A stretch of 64,000 nucleotides of DNA from Nannocystis bainbridge. GTDB lineage: Bacteria > Myxococcota_A > Polyangia > Nannocystales > Nannocystaceae. A model generated the notes under the pieces. It saw only the letters and a program-made list of their open reading frames with translations. It was not told the DNA's origin and searched no databases. The translations under genes and the position numbers were made by a program. Shown here piece by piece: positions 28,271-36,071 of this stretch (its first letter is position 1; the number at the start of each line of letters is the position of its first letter). The stretch is taken from positions 1 through 64,000 of the forward strand of contig NZ_JAQNDL010000003.1 of assembly GCF_028368995.1 (NCBI RefSeq), given 5' to 3'.

Positions 28271-28873
28271 GTGACCGATCCCCACGACCGTCCCTCCGCC
28301 GACGCGGTAATCCCCCCGATGATGGAAGCCGTCACCACGCTGCTGCGTGGAGTCGGCGAGGACCCTGGCCGCGACGGCCTCGAGCGCACGCCCGAGCGCG
28401 TCGCCAAGGCGCTGCAGTTCCTCACCAGCGGCTACGACCAGTCGCTCGAGGTCCTGCTGAACGGCGCGATCTTCGACGTCGGCCACGACGAGATGGTGGT
28501 CGTCCGCGACATCGACCTGTTCAGCCTGTGCGAGCACCACATGCTGCCGTTCATCGGCCGCGCGCACATCGGCTACATCCCCGACCGCAAGGTCGTCGGC
28601 CTGTCCAAGCTGGCCCGCGTGGTCGAGATGTTCGCCCGCCGCCTGCAGGTCCAGGAGCGGCTCACGCGGCAGATCGCCGAGGCCATCCAGGAGGTGCTGC
28701 AGCCGCACGGCGTCGGCGTCGTCATCGAGGCCAGCCACATGTGCATGATCATGCGCGGGGTGCAGAAGCCCAACTCGTGGACGGTGACCTCGTCGATGGT
28801 CGGGGTGTTCCGCGACAACCTCAACACGCGGCAGGAGTTCCTCAACCTCATCCGCCACAAGGTCGTGTTCTGA
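28271..28873 (+). CDS. folE: GTP cyclohydrolase I
   Basis: A 200-residue enzyme of the FolE/GCH1 family, which converts GTP to 7,8-dihydroneopterin triphosphate. Zinc ligands and catalytic residues are visible: LFSLCEHHMLPF (Cys, His, His), IGRAHIGYIP, GLSKLARVV, and ASHMCMIMRGV with the second zinc Cys. The C-terminal TVTSSMVGVFRDN completes the family pattern. The GTG at 28271 gives a normal-length protein; upstream frames add residues without family content. It is the first gene of a four-gene set followed closely by two PTPS-like genes and an SDR gene, so the product likely feeds reduced pterin synthesis rather than folate alone. Confidence 0.95.
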   Translation: MTDPHDRPSADAVIPPMMEAVTTLLRGVGEDPGRDGLERTPERVAKALQFLTSGYDQSLEVLLNGAIFDVGHDEMVVVRDIDLFSLCEHHMLPFIGRAHIGYIPDRKVVGLSKLARVVEMFARRLQVQERLTRQIAEAIQEVLQPHGVGVVIEASHMCMIMRGVQKPNSWTVTSSMVGVFRDNLNTRQEFLNLIRHKVVF

Positions 28874-28883
28874 GGGGCCACCG

Positions 28884-29249
28884 ATGGAGATCTTCCGCGT
28901 CTACCACTTCGAGGCCGCGCACCGCCTGCCGGCCGTCCCGCCCGGTCACAAGTGCTTCCGCCTGCACGGCCACTCGTACGAGATCGACATCCGCGTGCGC
29001 GGCCCGGTCGGCGCCGACACCGGCTGGATCATGGACCTGGGCGACCTCGACATCGCCTGGGAGCCGCTGCACCGGGTCCTCGACCACCACTATCTGAACG
29101 AGGTCGAGGGCCTGGAGAACCCGACCAGCGAGCACCTGGCGCGGTGGATCTGGCGCCGCCTCAAGCCGTCGCTGCCGCTCCTGAGCGAGGTCGGCGTGCG
29201 CGAGACCTGCACCTGCGGCTGCATCTACCGCGGCGAAGACGAGACCTGA
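28884..29249 (+). CDS. 6-pyruvoyl-tetrahydropterin / 6-carboxytetrahydropterin synthase (QueD/PTPS family)
   Basis: A 121-residue single-domain T-fold enzyme. Zinc-binding histidines are in FEAAHRLP and LHGHSY, and the catalytic Cys sits four residues before the first His of HGH (CFRLHGH), as in QueD and classical PTPS. GLENPTSEHLARW carries the conserved pterin-anchoring Glu region. It acts on dihydroneopterin triphosphate made by the preceding FolE. The start is 10 bp after the folE stop with a GAGGGG ribosome-binding site. In this context a PTPS role leading to tetrahydropterin is as likely as queuosine synthesis. The C-terminus has an extra Cys pair (TCTCGCIY). Confidence 0.88.
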   Translation: MEIFRVYHFEAAHRLPAVPPGHKCFRLHGHSYEIDIRVRGPVGADTGWIMDLGDLDIAWEPLHRVLDHHYLNEVEGLENPTSEHLARWIWRRLKPSLPLLSEVGVRETCTCGCIYRGEDET

Positions 29250-29256
29250 GGCCCTG

Positions 29257-29781
29257 ATGACCGCCAGCACCGTCGACGCCCCCGAGTTCACCGAGCTCAC
29301 CACCATCGAGCTCTTCAAAGAAGCGATGAAGTTCTCGGCCGGGCACTTCACGATCTTCTCGAAGGACCGGCGCGAGCGGCTGCACGGCCACAACTTCGCG
29401 GTCCAGGTCAGCATCACCGGCGAGCTCGACGACAACGGGATGATGGGCGACTACGGCGAGTTCAAGCGCATCGCCTTCGACCTGTGCCGCAGCCTCGACG
29501 AGTGGACGCTGCTGCCCGGCCGCTCGCCGTACCTCACGCTGCGCGAGGACGGCCCCTACGTGTTCGCCGAATTCGCCGGCGAGACGATCCCGTTCCTGCG
29601 CAGCGACGTGCAGGTGCTGCCGCTGCGCAACATCACCGTCGAGGAGCTGGCGCGCCACCTGTGCCACCGCCTGGTCGACGAGGGCAAGATCCTCGCGGTC
29701 GCGCCGATCCACCGCCTCGAGGTCAAGGTCTCGTCCGGCCCGGGTCAGCTCGGGGCCGCCGGCTGGCGGAGGGGCGCATGA
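29257..29781 (+). CDS. Second PTPS-family protein lacking the usual catalytic Cys
   Basis: A 174-residue paralogue of the preceding enzyme. The zinc histidines remain (KFSAGHFT and RLHGHNF), but the position of the catalytic Cys, four residues before HGH, is Arg (RERLHGH), with Glu next to it. The pterin-anchoring region near NITVEELARHLCHRL is kept. It may be a PTPS variant with altered chemistry, or an accessory subunit. It starts 7 bp after the previous gene and its stop overlaps the ATG of the SDR gene (ATGA), so it is co-translated with both. Confidence 0.85.
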   Translation: MTASTVDAPEFTELTTIELFKEAMKFSAGHFTIFSKDRRERLHGHNFAVQVSITGELDDNGMMGDYGEFKRIAFDLCRSLDEWTLLPGRSPYLTLREDGPYVFAEFAGETIPFLRSDVQVLPLRNITVEELARHLCHRLVDEGKILAVAPIHRLEVKVSSGPGQLGAAGWRRGA

Positions 29782-30491
29782 GCGCCGCCGCCGACACCGT
29801 CGTGCTCACCGGCGGCAGCGCCGGCATCGGCCAGGCGATCGCCGCCCGCGCGCGCGCTGACGGCCGCTGCGTCATCAACCTGTCCCGCAGGCCATGTCCG
29901 GTCGACGGCGTCACCAACCTCGCGGTCGACCTCGGCGACGCCGCCGCGGTCGCCGACGCGATGACCCGCGTGCGCGACCTGCTCGGCGCGCCCGGCCGCG
30001 TCCACCTGATCCACAACGCCGCCTTCCCGATCGCCGACGCCGTCACCGCCTTCGACGCCCGCGCCTGCGAGCAGGCCATGCGCGTCAACGTCGTCACGCC
30101 GGCCGAGCTGACCGCCGGCCTGCTGCCGAGCATGGCGCCCGGCTCGTCGGTGATCTTCATCGGCTCGACGCTCTCGGAGAAGGGCGTGCCCGGCCGCCTG
30201 ACTTATTGCGCGACCAAGCACGCGCTGGTCGGCCTGCTGCGCGCCACGGTCCAGGACCTGTTCGGCGCCGGCATCCACGCGGTGTGCGTGTGCCCCGGCT
30301 TCGTCGACACGCCCCTGCTCGACCCGCTGCGCGCGCGCGGCCCCGAGGTGATCCAGCAGGTGCTCGGCATGGTCTCGTACGGCCGCTTCCTCAGCCCCGA
30401 GGAGGTCGCCGACATCGTCGCGTTCGCGCTCGAGCGACCGTCGCTGAACGGCGCGATCATCCACGCCAACCTCGGCCAGCGCGAGGGCTGA
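29778..30491 (+). CDS. SDR oxidoreductase, sepiapterin/dihydropterin-reductase-like by context
   Basis: A 237-residue classical short-chain dehydrogenase. The NAD(P)-binding loop is TGGSAGIGQA, the NAG-like motif is HNAAF, the catalytic Ser lies in IGSTLSEKG and the YxxxK pair is YCATKHAL. After the active site, CPGFVDTPL fits the cofactor-binding loop. It overlaps the second PTPS gene by four bases (ATGA). Position in a folE-PTPS-PTPS-SDR operon points to the final carbonyl reductions of tetrahydrobiopterin-like or tetrahydromonapterin synthesis; the SDR family alone does not prove this. Confidence 0.88.
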   Translation: MSAAADTVVLTGGSAGIGQAIAARARADGRCVINLSRRPCPVDGVTNLAVDLGDAAAVADAMTRVRDLLGAPGRVHLIHNAAFPIADAVTAFDARACEQAMRVNVVTPAELTAGLLPSMAPGSSVIFIGSTLSEKGVPGRLTYCATKHALVGLLRATVQDLFGAGIHAVCVCPGFVDTPLLDPLRARGPEVIQQVLGMVSYGRFLSPEEVADIVAFALERPSLNGAIIHANLGQREG

Positions 30492-30495
30492 GCCG

Positions 30496-30524
30496 CGGAT
30501 CGCCACGATCCGAGCCTCGGCTCG
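30496..30524. terminator. Two small stem-loops ending the pterin operon
   Basis: CGGATCG-CCA-CGATCCG (30496-30512) and the overlapping CGAGCC-TC-GGCTCG (30511-30524) begin five bases after the SDR stop. They are mutually exclusive hairpins at the right place for a terminator, without a T-run. Confidence 0.45.
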
Positions 30525-30583
30525 CCCGCGCAATGCCTCGATGTCCTCCGCGACCGAGGCACGCGCCGGTGAGGGCAGCGCGC

Positions 30584-30946
30584 TCAGGCCCCGAACACCG
30601 GGCGGAAGATCATCGCCGCCAGCACCCCGAGGATCAGCGCCGCGAACCCGACCACGTGGGCCCGCCGGGCCCCGCGCTCGGCCGCGCTGACGACCACCAC
30701 GTGGGCCGCCAGCGACAGCCCGAGGCCGAGCATGATCCACAGCTCGCTCAGCGGGATCGCCGACAGCGTCGCCAGCGCGAACCCACCCGACCAGGTGATG
30801 AACAGCCCGGTCGAGGCGATGCGGTGCGTCGCCTGGCGCCGCTCCTCGCGGGTCCTCGCCAGCAGCGACGCGCCCGAGCCGGCGATGAAGAGCATCACAC
30901 CGGCGAATTTCGCCAGCAGCACCAGATGAACGGCGGGTGTCTCCAT
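30584..30946 (-). CDS. Small four-helix membrane protein
   Basis: A 120-residue protein made of four hydrophobic segments (HLVLLAKFAGVMLFIAG, ASTGLFITWSGGFALATL, LWIMLGLGLSLAAHVVVV, VVGFAALILGVLAAMI). The first two helices frame the charged loop TREERRQATHRI. It looks like the DUF2269-type small membrane proteins, but I am not certain of the family. The ATG at 30946 gives a protein starting right before the first helix; longer frames upstream enter non-coding sequence. It is convergent with the pterin operon, and upstream lies repeat-rich DNA. Confidence 0.6.
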   Translation of the reverse strand: METPAVHLVLLAKFAGVMLFIAGSGASLLARTREERRQATHRIASTGLFITWSGGFALATLSAIPLSELWIMLGLGLSLAAHVVVVSAAERGARRAHVVGFAALILGVLAAMIFRPVFGA

Positions 30947-31418
30947 GTCCCGCGAGGATATCCGAGCGAACTCGGCGGCGCGCCCGCGACGAACCGTCGC
31001 AGCCGCTATGATCATAGCGGCGGGGCGCCCGCCCCGCTGCGACCCTGGGCCGCAGGAGATCGACCCGCCCGCAGGACGACACAGAGCCGAGCGGCCGAAT
31101 GGCACAAGGCGCGCGCCCTGCTCGAGGTCATCGTTGGCATCGTCCTGACGGCGAGCCGGCTCGCTTCGAGCCCCATGAAGTTCGGATAGCCGCGGAGCAT
31201 CGCCGCGACGGCGCCGCTGGCAGAGAATCATCGCACCCCGGTGGACGCGCCGCGCGCTCCGGCTCCGGGCAGCCCCTCACGCGCTCCGCGTCACGCCAGC
31301 CCCGGCGGCGCGAGCGAATCATCGCACGCGCCGCGCACTCCTTCCCACTCCAGGCAGGTCCATCGCGCCGCTCGCCCGGCGGCGCGAGCGAATCATCGCC
31401 CGCGCCGCCGGACGCCGT
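30947..31418. other. Gene-free stretch with dispersed GAATCATCGC repeats
   Basis: A 472-bp region between two minus-strand genes. A 37-bp block (GGCGGCGCGAGCGAATCATC, then CGC and a GC-rich end) occurs at 31301-31337 and 31375-31411, and a shorter relative lies near 31221. The block ends are partly complementary (GGCGGCGCG and CGCGCCGCC). No gene is supported. Confidence 0.5.
31221..31411. repeat. Three copies of a GAATCATCGC-containing GC-rich block
   Basis: The core GAATCATCGC occurs at 31225, 31316 and 31390. The last two copies are nearly identical over 37 bp, and each can fold through its GC-rich arms. The left part (GGCGCGAGCGA) also resembles sequence next to the array at 836-930. Confidence 0.65.
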
Positions 31419-32528
31419 TCAGAACTTCAGCGTCGCCACCGCCCCGATCTGCGCCTTGCTGACCTTTTTAAAGCTCGCGCGCATCAGCTCTCCGGCCGCG
31501 CAGTTCGCCAGCGTCGGGTTGCCCGCGTCGTCCTGCGGCGCCGACGACAGCACCGTGCCCTCCGGGCCGGCGATCGACAGCTTGATCGTCACCTTCTCGC
31601 CGCCGCGCGCGTGGCTGCGGCAGCGGTCCAGCGCCGCGGCCTTGGCCGCGCGGGTGCCGTCGGCGATGTCGCCCGGCTCGAGCTTCTCCGGCAAGCTGGC
31701 CGAAGAGACAGCCGGCGCATCGACCTTCACCGGCGCCGCTGGCTTGGTCTTGCACCCCTCCGGCGCCAGCAGGCACTCGACGCTGTCGGCCGCCGGCCCG
31801 GACGGGGCCGCCGGCGTCACCACCTTCGGCGCTGCGGGCTTGTCGGCGCTCGGCGTCGCCGGCTTGTTCACCGGCTTGCGCGGTCGCTTGCTGCTCGTCG
31901 GCGGCTCGGGCGCATCGGCGGTGACCACGGGGATCACTGCCTCGATCGCCGGCTCCGCCGCCTCCGCCGCCTCCTCTGGCTCCGGCGCCGCGGCCACCAC
32001 CATCGGCGCCTGGCTGATGTGACGCTCGATGATCACCGGCGCCGGCGTCGCCCCGCGCGTCACCACGAAGCCCGCCAGTCCCATCATTCCGAGCGCCGCC
32101 ACCCCGATCATCACATACAACGGCATCGGCGGCGGCGCCGACCGGGCCCGCGCCCGCACCGGCGTCGGCGCGATCGGCAGCGGCCCCGCCGCCAGTTCGC
32201 TGAACCGGGCCGCCCGCGGCCGTTCGGCCTGAACCGTGCCACCGAGCGCTCGCACGTCGATCAGCCCCGAGCCGTCCTCCGGCTCCGGCTCCGGCCGCCG
32301 CGCCACCGCCAAACGTACCGGCGCCTCCGCGACGCGGCCGACGTCCAGCGGGCCCAGGCTGGCCAGCGAGAACAGCACCGAATCTTCGTTGCGGGCGCCC
32401 ATCATCCGGCCCGCCCCTCGAACCTCACGGCTAGCGAGGGATTCGCCGCACCGGCTGCACCGCGAGGTCGAGGACGCGCCCGCGGCGGACAGGATCAGGG
32501 CACCATGGTGATCGCATACGAGGTTCAT
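31419..32528 (-). CDS. Zinc-ribbon / single-TM protein with TonB/AgmX-like C-terminal domain
   Basis: A 369-residue protein. The N-terminus has a small putative metal site (VCDHHGAL and RCSRCGES) followed by the GARNEDSVLFSLASLG motif known from myxobacterial gliding and secretion-associated proteins. A single membrane helix lies near residue 140 (LYVMIGVAALGMMGLAGFVV). A Pro/Ala/Lys-rich periplasm-spanning linker (KPAAPKVVTPAAPSGPA) leads to a C-terminal domain (KVTIKLSIAGPEGTVLSSA, GNPTLANCAAGELMRASF) like the AgmX/PglI or TonB C-terminal fold. It could link the inner membrane to an outer-membrane partner. One dyad of the dispersed family lies in the gene at 31696. Confidence 0.75.
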   Translation of the reverse strand: MNLVCDHHGALILSAAGASSTSRCSRCGESLASREVRGAGRMMGARNEDSVLFSLASLGPLDVGRVAEAPVRLAVARRPEPEPEDGSGLIDVRALGGTVQAERPRAARFSELAAGPLPIAPTPVRARARSAPPPMPLYVMIGVAALGMMGLAGFVVTRGATPAPVIIERHISQAPMVVAAAPEPEEAAEAAEPAIEAVIPVVTADAPEPPTSSKRPRKPVNKPATPSADKPAAPKVVTPAAPSGPAADSVECLLAPEGCKTKPAAPVKVDAPAVSSASLPEKLEPGDIADGTRAAKAAALDRCRSHARGGEKVTIKLSIAGPEGTVLSSAPQDDAGNPTLANCAAGELMRASFKKVSKAQIGAVATLKF

Positions 32529-32677
32529 GACGGCGTGCCTTCCATTCGCCGCAGCTCGCCGTGACGGACAGGATCGTCCGATCGCCGTCGCGCGAGTGCG
32601 CCGAAAAAATGGTTGCTGTCTCCCCCAACGACCCCGCCGCGCGATCGATCTACGCCGCGGGGCTCATGCCCCCCGCC

Positions 32678-34963
32678 TCATCGCGGCGAGACCTGGAGCA
32701 GCACGAATTCCTGGTCGTCCGGGCGCCCGTCGCCGCGGTGGCGCCCGACGCTGAACGGCAGGTTGTTGTCGTTGCCCACCAACATCCGGCCCTGCGGCAG
32801 CAGCACCAGGCTCTCGATGGTGACGAACGGCATGGCGAACACCCCGCCACCCACACCGACATCCCCCGCGCTCGCCGGCGCGAGGCTGTGCGGGTCGGCG
32901 ATCCTCAGCAGGTCGACCCGCGCGCCGGCCTCGACCGTCGCACCCGGCGCCGCCAGCGTGATCGTGCGGACCACCTTTTTAAAAGCGTCACCGAGCTCGC
33001 CCTCCGAATCGTCGCGCTCGATCACGAACCCGCGCCCATCGGCGTCGAGCTGGAAATCCGTCACCGCGACCGCGCCCGCTTCGAGGCGGTGGCGCCAGCG
33101 CCTCTCGGTATATGTCCTTTGTGACAGGTCATACTCGTGGATCCACACCTCGCCCGCCGGCGCACCCACGATCGGCTTCTCGAGGATCGGCAGCAGCGCC
33201 GGCGGCGAGCTCCGCAGCGCCATGCCCTCGAACCCGCCGCTGGTCGCCACCGCCAGCGGCTGCGTCCGCGCCGTCACCCCGTGCGGCCAGCCGAGCCCCG
33301 CCAGCCACCGGCTCGGCGCGCCGCCCAGCACCGGCAAATTGGTCCCGTCGGCCAGCAAGAACACGGTCCCGAGCGCCGGCGCCCGGTCCTGCACCTGCAG
33401 CAGCGTGCGATAATCGAAGCTCTGCACCCACGCCCGCTCGGTCGCGCCGGCGGCGACGATCGCCGCGCTCACGCGCTCGGCGAACACCGCCGCGAACGGA
33501 TCGTCCGGCGTCAACTTCGTCTCCACGCTCAGCCGCACCCGGCGCGCGTTGGCGGCCCGCCGCGCCGCCTCGGGGTGCCCCGCCCCGGGCCCCGCGGCAT
33601 AATAATCACCATACGCGGCGACGAAGCCCAGCCACTGCGCCAGCGTCGGCGGCGTGTACGGATCGGCCAGTCCCTCCGCGCTGGCGAACGCGACCACCAC
33701 CGGTGACAGGGTGCGGTCATTCGCCTGTTCGGCCCCGCGCACCAGCCCGTCGCACACGAATCGCCGCTGCAGCGCCGCGATCGTCAGCGCCCGCACCCGC
33801 CGCGCGCCACCTTCCACGTCGCGACACTTACGCGCGTCGAGCTCCAGATCGTGCCCGAGCACCGGCACGTCGTCGGCCGTGAGCACGACATCGGTCTCGA
33901 GCGTCGTCATCAGCTGATCGAGCGCCGCCTCCATCGCCGGCAGCGTGTTCTCGGGCCGCAGGTCGCGCGCGCCGCGATGCCCTTGCAGATCGATGCGCTC
34001 GCGCCGCACCAGCCCGTCGGCGTCGACGAAATCAGACACCCCGTCGCCGTCGCCGTCGAAGCTGCGCGCCGCCTGATACAGCAGATCGGGCCGGTCGGAG
34101 ATGATGCCGTCGACTCCGAGGCGCATCAGCGCGTGCATGCGCGCGACTTCGTTGACGGTCCACACCACCACCGGAAACCCGGCCGCGCGCAGCGAGTCGA
34201 TCGCGAACAGCTCGCGCCCGTCCTCCCCCGGCGCTTCGTCCTTCACCATCGCGTGGTGCGGCGAGAACACCGGCGGCCGGATCGCCCCGCGCTGCCGCCC
34301 GCGCCAGGCGACCGCGTTCATCAGCCGCAGCGCCGCGCCCTCCTCGTTGTTCGGGTTCTGCGGCGCGCGCAGCTCGAGCCCGGGCCGGTCGAGATCCGGC
34401 AACCCGATGGGCGGCTCCAGCACGACGCCGTCGGCCGCGGTGTGCAGCAAGAACGGCCCGAACTCGTCGCCGAACCACAGCGTCCCGTCGGGCGCGCGCT
34501 GCATCGACTCCGGATCGAAGTCCGCCCCGGTCAAGACGCGGGCGTCGCTGAATTGCTGGACGATCGGGAATCCGATCTTGCGGTCCGGATCGCGCAGCTC
34601 GATTTGCCCGAGCACCTCGACCCCGCCGCTCCCGCCCGCCGCCGTGCGCAGGTCGAGCCGCAATGTATAGACCCGCAGGTGAAAATCGGCCGAGTTCTCG
34701 ATCTTGCCATAACCGTTGTCGACGAGCCCGAGGTACGTCCCGTCGTCATTGGCAAGCAGCGCCGAGAACCCCTGCACCGGCTGCGACGCGAACGGCACCG
34801 CCTGCCCGTGGATCGGCCCCGACCCCAGGCGCTCGCCCGACGCCGGCCCGGCCGCGAACGTGCCCGCCGGCAGCACCGCGCGCCCGAGCAGCGTCGCTGG
34901 CGGCGCAGCGACCGGCGAACCGCAGGCCGCCGCGAATGCCAGCACCAGCGCCGACCTACGCAT
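32678..34963 (-). CDS. Lipoprotein: split phytase-like esterase domain with an inserted, apparently permuted GDPD domain
   Basis: A 761-residue lipoprotein (lipobox AAAC after an 18-residue signal). Residues about 28-210 are the N-terminal half of the phytase-like esterase domain (VQGFSALLANDDGTYLGLVD, LTGADFDPESMQRAPDGTLW, FGDEFGPFLL), and its C-terminal half is at about 575-761 (GGFEGMALR, WIHEYDLSQRTY, FVIERDD, LVGNDNNLPFSVGR). Between them lies glycerophosphodiester phosphodiesterase sequence in permuted order. The usual C-terminal end (FPVVVWTVNEVARMHALM, GVDGIISDRPDLL, about 258-295) comes first. The usual N-terminal catalytic part (QGHRGARDLRPENT near 328, ETDVVLTADDVPVLGHD, ETKLTPDD, VQSFDYRTLL near 515) comes second. 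Both activities would release phosphate from organic phosphoesters outside the cell. Confidence 0.85.
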   Translation of the reverse strand: MRRSALVLAFAAACGSPVAAPPATLLGRAVLPAGTFAAGPASGERLGSGPIHGQAVPFASQPVQGFSALLANDDGTYLGLVDNGYGKIENSADFHLRVYTLRLDLRTAAGGSGGVEVLGQIELRDPDRKIGFPIVQQFSDARVLTGADFDPESMQRAPDGTLWFGDEFGPFLLHTAADGVVLEPPIGLPDLDRPGLELRAPQNPNNEEGAALRLMNAVAWRGRQRGAIRPPVFSPHHAMVKDEAPGEDGRELFAIDSLRAAGFPVVVWTVNEVARMHALMRLGVDGIISDRPDLLYQAARSFDGDGDGVSDFVDADGLVRRERIDLQGHRGARDLRPENTLPAMEAALDQLMTTLETDVVLTADDVPVLGHDLELDARKCRDVEGGARRVRALTIAALQRRFVCDGLVRGAEQANDRTLSPVVVAFASAEGLADPYTPPTLAQWLGFVAAYGDYYAAGPGAGHPEAARRAANARRVRLSVETKLTPDDPFAAVFAERVSAAIVAAGATERAWVQSFDYRTLLQVQDRAPALGTVFLLADGTNLPVLGGAPSRWLAGLGWPHGVTARTQPLAVATSGGFEGMALRSSPPALLPILEKPIVGAPAGEVWIHEYDLSQRTYTERRWRHRLEAGAVAVTDFQLDADGRGFVIERDDSEGELGDAFKKVVRTITLAAPGATVEAGARVDLLRIADPHSLAPASAGDVGVGGGVFAMPFVTIESLVLLPQGRMLVGNDNNLPFSVGRHRGDGRPDDQEFVLLQVSPR

Positions 34964-35338
34964 GCACGCACCTCACGAACGAGGCGTCATGCATCACGCA
35001 CGAGGCGGCACGCCTCACGAACGAGGCGTCACTCACGAACGAGGCGTCACGCCCCACGCATGATGCGTCACGAATCAAGAACCACGCGTCACGCCTCACG
35101 AACAATGCGTCACGCCTCAAGAACGACGCGCCACGCTCCGCACCGGAGCACGCGCCACGCTCCACACGATACAGCTCCCGAGCGCTCCCGAGTCTCACGA
35201 AACGCGCAGTCACGCCATTCGCCGCTCGCGCGCCCACTCCCGCGAAGATCGGTCGCTCGCCGACCCTCGCCTCGAACCTCGGCCTGCCGTGCATGCGCAC
35301 GCGCGATCTGGCCCGCGCCCGCGCCCGCTGTCAAGCGC
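34964..35338. other. Gene-free stretch with tandem ACGAACGAGGCGTCACG repeats
   Basis: A 375-bp region upstream of the phytase/GDPD gene and downstream of the COQ4-like gene. The half next to the phytase gene is the tandem repeat given at 34971-35170. The rest shows nothing recognisable. Confidence 0.5.
34971..35170. repeat. Degenerate 18-23-bp tandem repeat
   Basis: About nine copies of a unit close to CTCACGAACGAGGCGTCACG, with the GCGTCACG end best kept and the middle varying (GAGG, ATGA, CACG, AATG, GACG). Unit length varies between 18 and 23 bp. It covers the region directly upstream of the phytase/GDPD start codon, so it may contain that promoter. Confidence 0.8.
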
Positions 35339-36001
35339 TCAGGCCGCCATCGCCGCCGTGCGCACGTGCTCCGGCGAGATCCCGAAGTGTTCCCGCACCT
35401 GCTCGATCGGCCAGGTCAGCATCGCCGCCCAGTCGGCCCCGAACAGCGGCCGCGTCGTCTGGCCCAGGCGCCAGCCGCGGGTGATCGCCTCCATGCGCCG
35501 GTCGCCGTCCTCGTACTGGAACAGCATCCCGTTGAGCAGCCCCGCCGACAGCAGCAGGTGCCCGAGCGGCGACTGCAGCTGGGCGATGTAGAACGCCTGC
35601 AGCCCCAGCTCGCCCGCCACGTCGGTGTCGAAGCCGAGCACCGTGTGCCACAGATCGTGGCTGCGCTCGAGGTGCAGCTTCATCAGCGCCGCGTCGCCGA
35701 CCGTGTCGGCCGCGCTGTGATAGACCCCGTTCGGGTCGAGCTTGCGCGCGTCGAGGAAGCGGGCGAACTCGCGGCCCAGGCTGCCCTCCGGCAGCGTTCG
35801 CAGCGCCTCGAGCTTCAGCTGCAGCGGCGCCAGCGGGCGCTCCAGGTAGGTCTTCACTTCGGGGCGGGCCAGCATGCGCCGCAGCCCCGGTGAGTCGTCG
35901 AACGCGTCGGCGAGGGCGAACACCAGGTCGAGGCGATCGGTGTCACGGACGAGGCGGACGTAGGTGCTGGCGAAGCGGAACAGGCCGACGATCTTGCGCA
36001 T
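35339..36001 (-). CDS. COQ4-like protein
   Basis: A 220-residue protein of the COQ4 family. The diagnostic metal motif HDLWHTVLGFDTDVAGE (HDxxH followed by a Glu) is intact, and the helical pattern around it (LGLQAFYIAQLQSPLGHLLL) fits. In mitochondria COQ4 is needed for ubiquinone synthesis and has been linked to decarboxylation and hydroxylation of the quinone ring. Myxobacteria mainly use menaquinone, so the substrate here may be different (inference). The ATG at 36001 is used. A TetR-type regulator is divergently encoded 70 bp away and probably controls this gene. Confidence 0.8.
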   Translation of the reverse strand: MRKIVGLFRFASTYVRLVRDTDRLDLVFALADAFDDSPGLRRMLARPEVKTYLERPLAPLQLKLEALRTLPEGSLGREFARFLDARKLDPNGVYHSAADTVGDAALMKLHLERSHDLWHTVLGFDTDVAGELGLQAFYIAQLQSPLGHLLLSAGLLNGMLFQYEDGDRRMEAITRGWRLGQTTRPLFGADWAAMLTWPIEQVREHFGISPEHVRTAAMAA

Positions 36002-36023
36002 GCGAATCACTCCCTGCGGGCTT

Positions 36024-36071
36024 GCGGAGAAGATGAGTCTTTGCTCAGATCCTCGCCACTCGCTTTTCCGC
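36024..36071. promoter_or_regulatory. Divergent promoter region with inverted repeat, possible TetR operator
   Basis: The 70 bp between the COQ4-like and TetR starts hold an inverted repeat, GCGGAGAAG (36024-36032) and CTTTTCCGC (36063-36071), with one mismatch, plus a small TGAG-N6-CTCA dyad between its arms. The right arm abuts the TetR start codon. The arms are widely spaced for one TetR dimer, so this is only a candidate. Confidence 0.3.
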
